Assembly: GCA_910591455.2 (NCBI GenBank)
Contig: OU342819.1
Location: 21,349,158-21,413,157 of the forward strand
From: Pholis gunnellus
Taxonomy: Eukaryota > Chordata > Actinopteri > Perciformes > Pholidae
Length of the DNA: 64,000 nt
Reading direction: 5' to 3'
Shown here: positions 59,731-64,000 of the stretch, one piece after another
Layout: the number at the start of each line of letters is the position of its first letter
Position numbering within the stretch: the first letter of the stretch is position 1
Notes under the pieces: model-generated
Database searches by the model: none
What the model saw: the letters and a program-made list of their open reading frames with translations, nothing else
What the model was told of the DNA's origin: nothing
Program-made: the position numbers and the translations under genes

Positions 59731-61515
59731 CCAGTAGTGTCCCAGTCAGTGGTGTCCCAGTCAGTGGTGTCCCAGTCAGTGGTGTCCCAGTCAGTAGTGT
59801 CCCAGTCAGTGGTGTCCCAGTCAGTAGTGTCCCAGTCAGTGGTGTCCCAGTCAGTGGTGTCCCAGTCAGTAGTGTCCCAGTCAGTGGTGTCCCAGTCAGT
59901 GGTGTCCCAGTCAGTGGTGTCCCAGTCAGTGGTGTCCCAGTCAGTAGTGTCCCAGTCAGTAGTGTCCCAGTCAGTGGTGTCCCAGTCAGTGGTGTCCCAG
60001 TCAGTGGTGTCCCAGTCAGTAGTGTCCCAGTCAGTAGTGTCCCAGTCAGTAGTGTCCCAGTCAGTGGTGTCCCAGTCAGTGGTGTCCCAGTCAGTAGTGT
60101 CCCAGTCAGTGGTGTCCCAGTCAGTGGTGTCCCAGTCAGTAGTGTCCCAGTCAGTGGTGTCCCAGTCAGTGGTGTCCCAGTCAGTGGTGTCCCAGTCAGT
60201 AGTGTCCCAGTCAGTGGTGTCCCAGTCAGTGGTGTCCCAGTCAGTGGTGTCCCAGTCAGTAGTGTCCCAGTCAGTGGTGTCCCAGTCAGTAGTGTCCCAG
60301 TCAGTGGTGTCCCAGTCAGTAGTGTCCCAGTCAGTAGTGTCCCAGTCAGTGGTGTCCCAGTCAGTAGTGTCCCAGTCAGTAGTGTCCCAGTCAGTGGTGT
60401 CCCAGTCAGTAGTGTCCCAGTCAGTGGTGTCCCAGTCAGTAGTGTCCCAGTCAGTGGTGTCCCAGTCAGTGGTGTCCCAGTCAGTAGTGTCCCAGTCAGT
60501 GGTGTCCCAGTCAGTAGTGTCCCAGTCAGTGGTGTCCCAGTCAGTGGTGTCCCAGTCAGTGGTGTCCCAGTCAGTGGTGTCCCAGTCAGTGGTGTCCCAG
60601 TCAGTAGTGTCCCAGTCAGTAGTGTCCCAGTCAGTGGTGTCCCAGTCAGTGGTGTCCCAGTCAGTAGTGTCCCAGTCAGTGGTGTCCCAGTCAGTGGTGT
60701 CCCAGTCAGTGGTGTCCCAGTCAGTAGTGTCCCAGTCAGTAGTGTCCCAGTCAGTGGTGTCCCAGTCAGTAGTGTCCCAGTCAGTAGTGTCCCAGTCAGT
60801 AGTGTCCCAGTCAGTGGTGTCCCAGTCAGTAGTGTCCCAGTCAGTAGTGTCCCAGTCAGTGGTGTCCCAGTCAGTGGTGTCCCAGTCAGTGGTGTCCCAG
60901 TCAGTAGTGTCCCAGTCAGTGGTGTCCCAGTCAGTAGTGTCCCAGTCAGTAGTGTCCCAGTCAGTGGTGTCCCAGTCAGTGGTGTCCCAGTCAGTGGTGT
61001 CCCAGTCAGTGGTGTCCCAGTCAGTAGTGTCCCAGTCAGTAGTGTCCCAGTCAGTAGTGTCCCAGTCAGTGGTGTCCCAGTCAGTGGTGTCCCAGTCAGT
61101 GGTGTCCCAGTCAGTAGTGTCCCAGTCAGTAGTGTCCCAGTCAGTGGTGTCCCAGTCAGTAGTGTCCCAGTCAGTGGTGTCCCAGTCAGTGGTGTCCCAG
61201 TCAGTAGTGTCCCAGTCAGTGGTGTCCCAGTCAGTAGTGTCCCAGTCAGTGGTGTCCCAGTCAGTAGTGTCCCAGTCAGTAGTGTCCCAGTCAGTGGTGT
61301 CCCAGTCAGTGGTGTCCCAGTCAGTGGTGTCCCAGTCAGTGGTGTCCCAGTCAGTAGTGTCCCAGTCAGTAGTGTCCCAGTCAGTAGTGTCCCAGTCAGT
61401 GGTGTCCCAGTCAGTGGTGTCCCAGTCAGTGGTGTCCCAGTCAGTAGTGTCCCAGTCAGTAGTGTCCCAGTCAGTGGTGTCCCAGTCAGTGGTGTCCCAG
61501 TCAGTGGTGTCCCAG
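59731..61515 (+). repeat. 15-bp minisatellite, 119 units, two unit types
   Basis: Exactly 119 uninterrupted 15-bp units TCAGTRGTGTCCCAG. Every unit is identical except R (69 G, 50 A by my count); the only other change is in the first unit (ccagt). Because 15 is a multiple of 3, two + frames lack stops and give artificial proteins (PVSGV/PVSSV and VVSQS). The third has a TAG at every A-type unit. No start context, splice sites or domain supports translation. Confidence 0.97.
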
Positions 61516-61529
61516 TTATTTTGAAAAGA

Positions 61530-61610
61530 CTATACGAGCAGAAATTGACTCGTGTTGCTGGACGTTTGTAGGAAAACTGAGGAGTAACTTTTCGTAAGAT
61601 ATCAAACCAA
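61530..61610 (+). repeat. Family B fragment (terminal block)
   Basis: acgagcagaaattgactcgt, gttgctggacgtttgtagga and ttttcgtaagatatc match 16960-17050. It begins 15 bp after the 15-bp array. Confidence 0.75.
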
Positions 61611-62404
61611 CTGTTACATATATGATGACACGTTGGGCCGTTTCATCGTAACAAAGTGCCGTAAAATGACACCTGAAGTGCCTGAAATGCCTAAAATGAC
61701 ACACGTCTTTGTATTTCTACGCCTTCATGAGGTCAGGTGGACGTCAGATTCAGCTTCGATCGCTGTGACTCGCCAACTTTTTGCCCTTTTTTCCGGCGCT
61801 TTCTTTGTCATCTCAACCACAAACTGTGTCGGTCTCCATCCAAGCAGAGCTAGAACATTTATGTATTTCCTGGGTCTAAAGAAGGGAGAAGGTTAGTTTC
61901 CATGGACGTGCTCAACCAACGCTCTGAGAGAGCGGGGCCGTGTGTGCTGCATGCAAACATGGAGTTAAAAGCAGTAAACTGTCAGAGAAAGAGGACATGA
62001 GATCAGACCTGAAGTCTGTAGACCGTGCGGTGGAGGAAGCTCAGCAGCTGCATTTCTTGCACAAACTTTCACAATTGGTTACGTCACTTCTGTCGTTATT
62101 TTAATCCCAAACCACGATTCACGTAACGAGCGTGTCGACGCATGTCGATCGAGAAAAGTTCCTGCGCTCAACGTTCACTCACTGAAATCACACGCTGCTC
62201 TGTGTAAAGTAAGGAATCCAATCTTCATCATCATCTTCACTTTATTTTCAGGGGAAATAAAGCTCGAAATGCAAATGAAGTGAAGGTTCAGTGTGACGTG
62301 AAAAATGAACACAGATCTTCACTAATTGTTCCCATTTGGAGGCTCGCGGTGCTTTTTCCCTCCATCTGTAACTGAGAAGTACATGAAGAGTAATTTAACA
62401 TGTG

Positions 62405-62407
<3 letters not shown>
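61611..62407. other. Non-genic interval
   Basis: Nothing recognised. Confidence 0.4.

Positions 62408-62443
<36 letters not shown>
62408..62443. repeat. (GT)18
   Basis: Perfect dinucleotide array. Confidence 0.97.
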
Positions 62444-62446
<3 letters not shown>

Positions 62447-62922
62447 CTAATAGCTTCAGAAACGTCCTCCATGAATCACCTCTGTGTCGGCGGTCGTTTT
62501 CTCGAGTGATGGATTCGTCTCATTTTGCAACATCAACTTCCAAAATAGCAGTAAAACCAACGAGATGTTCGGTTAACGTGGAGAGAAGCTGCTGTTCAAA
62601 GCTCTGGAGTCACGAGTTAGAACCTCGTGTCTTACAAACTGGTTTCCAAAGAAGTAGTCGAATGTGGTGAACGTTCTTGAACATTACTGGACACGTTTTC
62701 CTTTTATGTAGAATGAGAAACCTGTTGACCTGTTCGGTCTCCAGAGAGGAAAGAAAGCTCCTCACCATCCGCTGATGACGTGAACTCATTAATATCTCGT
62801 GAATGATGCTCACTCAATATTTAGAGAAACGTTAGAGTGAATATTCTATTCTCTTCTATTCTGTTTGGTCAGACTGAGCAGTTTGCAGCCTCTGGGTGAA
62901 GTAAAGAGCAGTCACCATCTGG

Positions 62923-62925
<3 letters not shown>
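62444..62925. other. Non-genic interval
   Basis: Nothing recognised. Confidence 0.4.
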
Positions 62926-63318
<393 letters not shown>

Positions 63319-63417
63319 GCTCAGCCATCTGAAACACTACACAGCTCAAAACATCCAGCTGAAGGGAAGGAAAGAAGGGAAGCAGGGAAGGGATGAGAGA
63401 GAGGTTCCTCCTCAGGT

Positions 63418-63492
63418 TAACACTGTTAGCTCTGTCAGCACTGTTCTTAGCACTGTTAGCACTGTTAGCACTGTTAGCACCGTTAGCTCCAG
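63418..63492. repeat. 9-bp tandem (ACTGTTAGC), imperfect
   Basis: Three perfect and several diverged units of actgttagc. Confidence 0.9.
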
Positions 63493-64000
63493 CAGCCGGC
63501 TCAGGGCCCGTGTCCACAGAGCACCGTTTTTCTGAGCGCCAGCATCTTGTTCTGCAGCCTGCGTCCTCTCAGAGAAAAGTGCTGCGCTCAGCGTCTTTTC
63601 TTACGAGCACTCCTCTTTGTTTTGTGCGGCCGCTTCACGATGAAAACCGTTGAACTTTACAGGAAAGCGCCGGTGACGTCACCGTAGTGAATGGAGGAGA
63701 AGCTTGTTCTGTGTCTGTCTGTCCTGAACTTTGTATATCGGACACACGATCTGACAACGAGTCCGGTTGTTCCAGACCTGAGCCCTAAAGGTTTGACAGC
63801 AGGCATCGATTGACTGTCGAAGTTTCACTGCTGCTCGTTATGTTGATCGATACTCAGCCCTGCTAACAATAGTTGGTTCTAATTCCCACATTTGTTCATT
63901 TTAAAGCTAATAAATCTGCGTTCAGTCTCTCTCTCTCCTTCATCTCTGTCTTCCTCTCCTTCTCTCCTTCATCCTCAGTGATCCCTCCATCTGTCCTTTG
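63493..64000. other. Non-genic interval to window end
   Basis: No gene recognised; pyrimidine-rich from 63925. Confidence 0.4.

Noticed and set aside
59613..61571. 652- and 599-codon open frames (PVSGV and VVSQS repeats; the first looks elastin-like)
   Set aside because: They are translations of a 15-bp tandem array whose length is a multiple of 3. There is no credible start, splice site or flanking domain, and the flanking codons belong to repeats.

Overview
This window looks like a non-coding stretch of a teleost fish nuclear genome, most likely a spiny-rayed (percomorph) fish. The evidence is the very high density of (CA/GT)n and (GA/CT)n arrays, poly-C/poly-G runs, minisatellites, and decayed fish-type LINE, DNA-transposon and SINE-like repeats. 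There is no bacterial, phage or viral gene organisation. I found no complete protein-coding gene. Almost every long open frame is either a translated tandem repeat (PVSGV, THTH, LSLS and similar) or a chance frame.

Layout. 0-1.2 kb is a copy of a dispersed repeat (family D, second copy at 18.15-18.62 kb), interrupted by a nine-unit 21-bp minisatellite. 1.74-2.72 kb is a 28-unit, 35-bp minisatellite that abuts a frameshifted reverse-transcriptase fragment; its unit encodes part of that same RT. 6.3-7.0 kb looks like a 5' exon ending in a good splice donor. 8.57-9.36 kb is an L2-like LINE 3' remnant. 9.99-10.76 kb is a 774-bp non-autonomous DNA element with perfect 12-bp terminal inverted repeats (truncated relative at 53.1 kb). 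19.66-20.2 kb and 21.2-21.66 kb look like an exon/promoter region. 34.8-41 kb and 48-59 kb are rich in dispersed repeats. 59.73-61.52 kb is a 119-unit, 15-bp array with only two unit types. 62.9-63.3 kb is a GT-GA-CA array cluster.

The most interesting theme is a dispersed repeat (family A) with ten copies plus fragments. Every copy with the relevant end carries the identical 15-mer CCACCAGGGGGCGAC, close to the vertebrate CTCF core, and several also carry a YY1-like CCAAGATGGCG. Its orientations form a divergent pair at 35.1/36.0 kb and a convergent arrangement between 36-51 kb and 57.8-58.9 kb. This suggests a mobile element that may have seeded chromatin-architecture sites.

Several non-repeat patches (for example 13.45-13.95, 30.2-30.4, 41.1-41.24, 41.48-42.0, 50.1-50.4 and 54.24-54.74 kb) have the texture of conserved non-coding elements. 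I infer introns or flanks of a large developmentally regulated gene on the + strand, but I cannot identify the gene. Homology statements about repeat families rest on comparing copies within this window and on recognising typical fish repeat sequence; no database search was possible.
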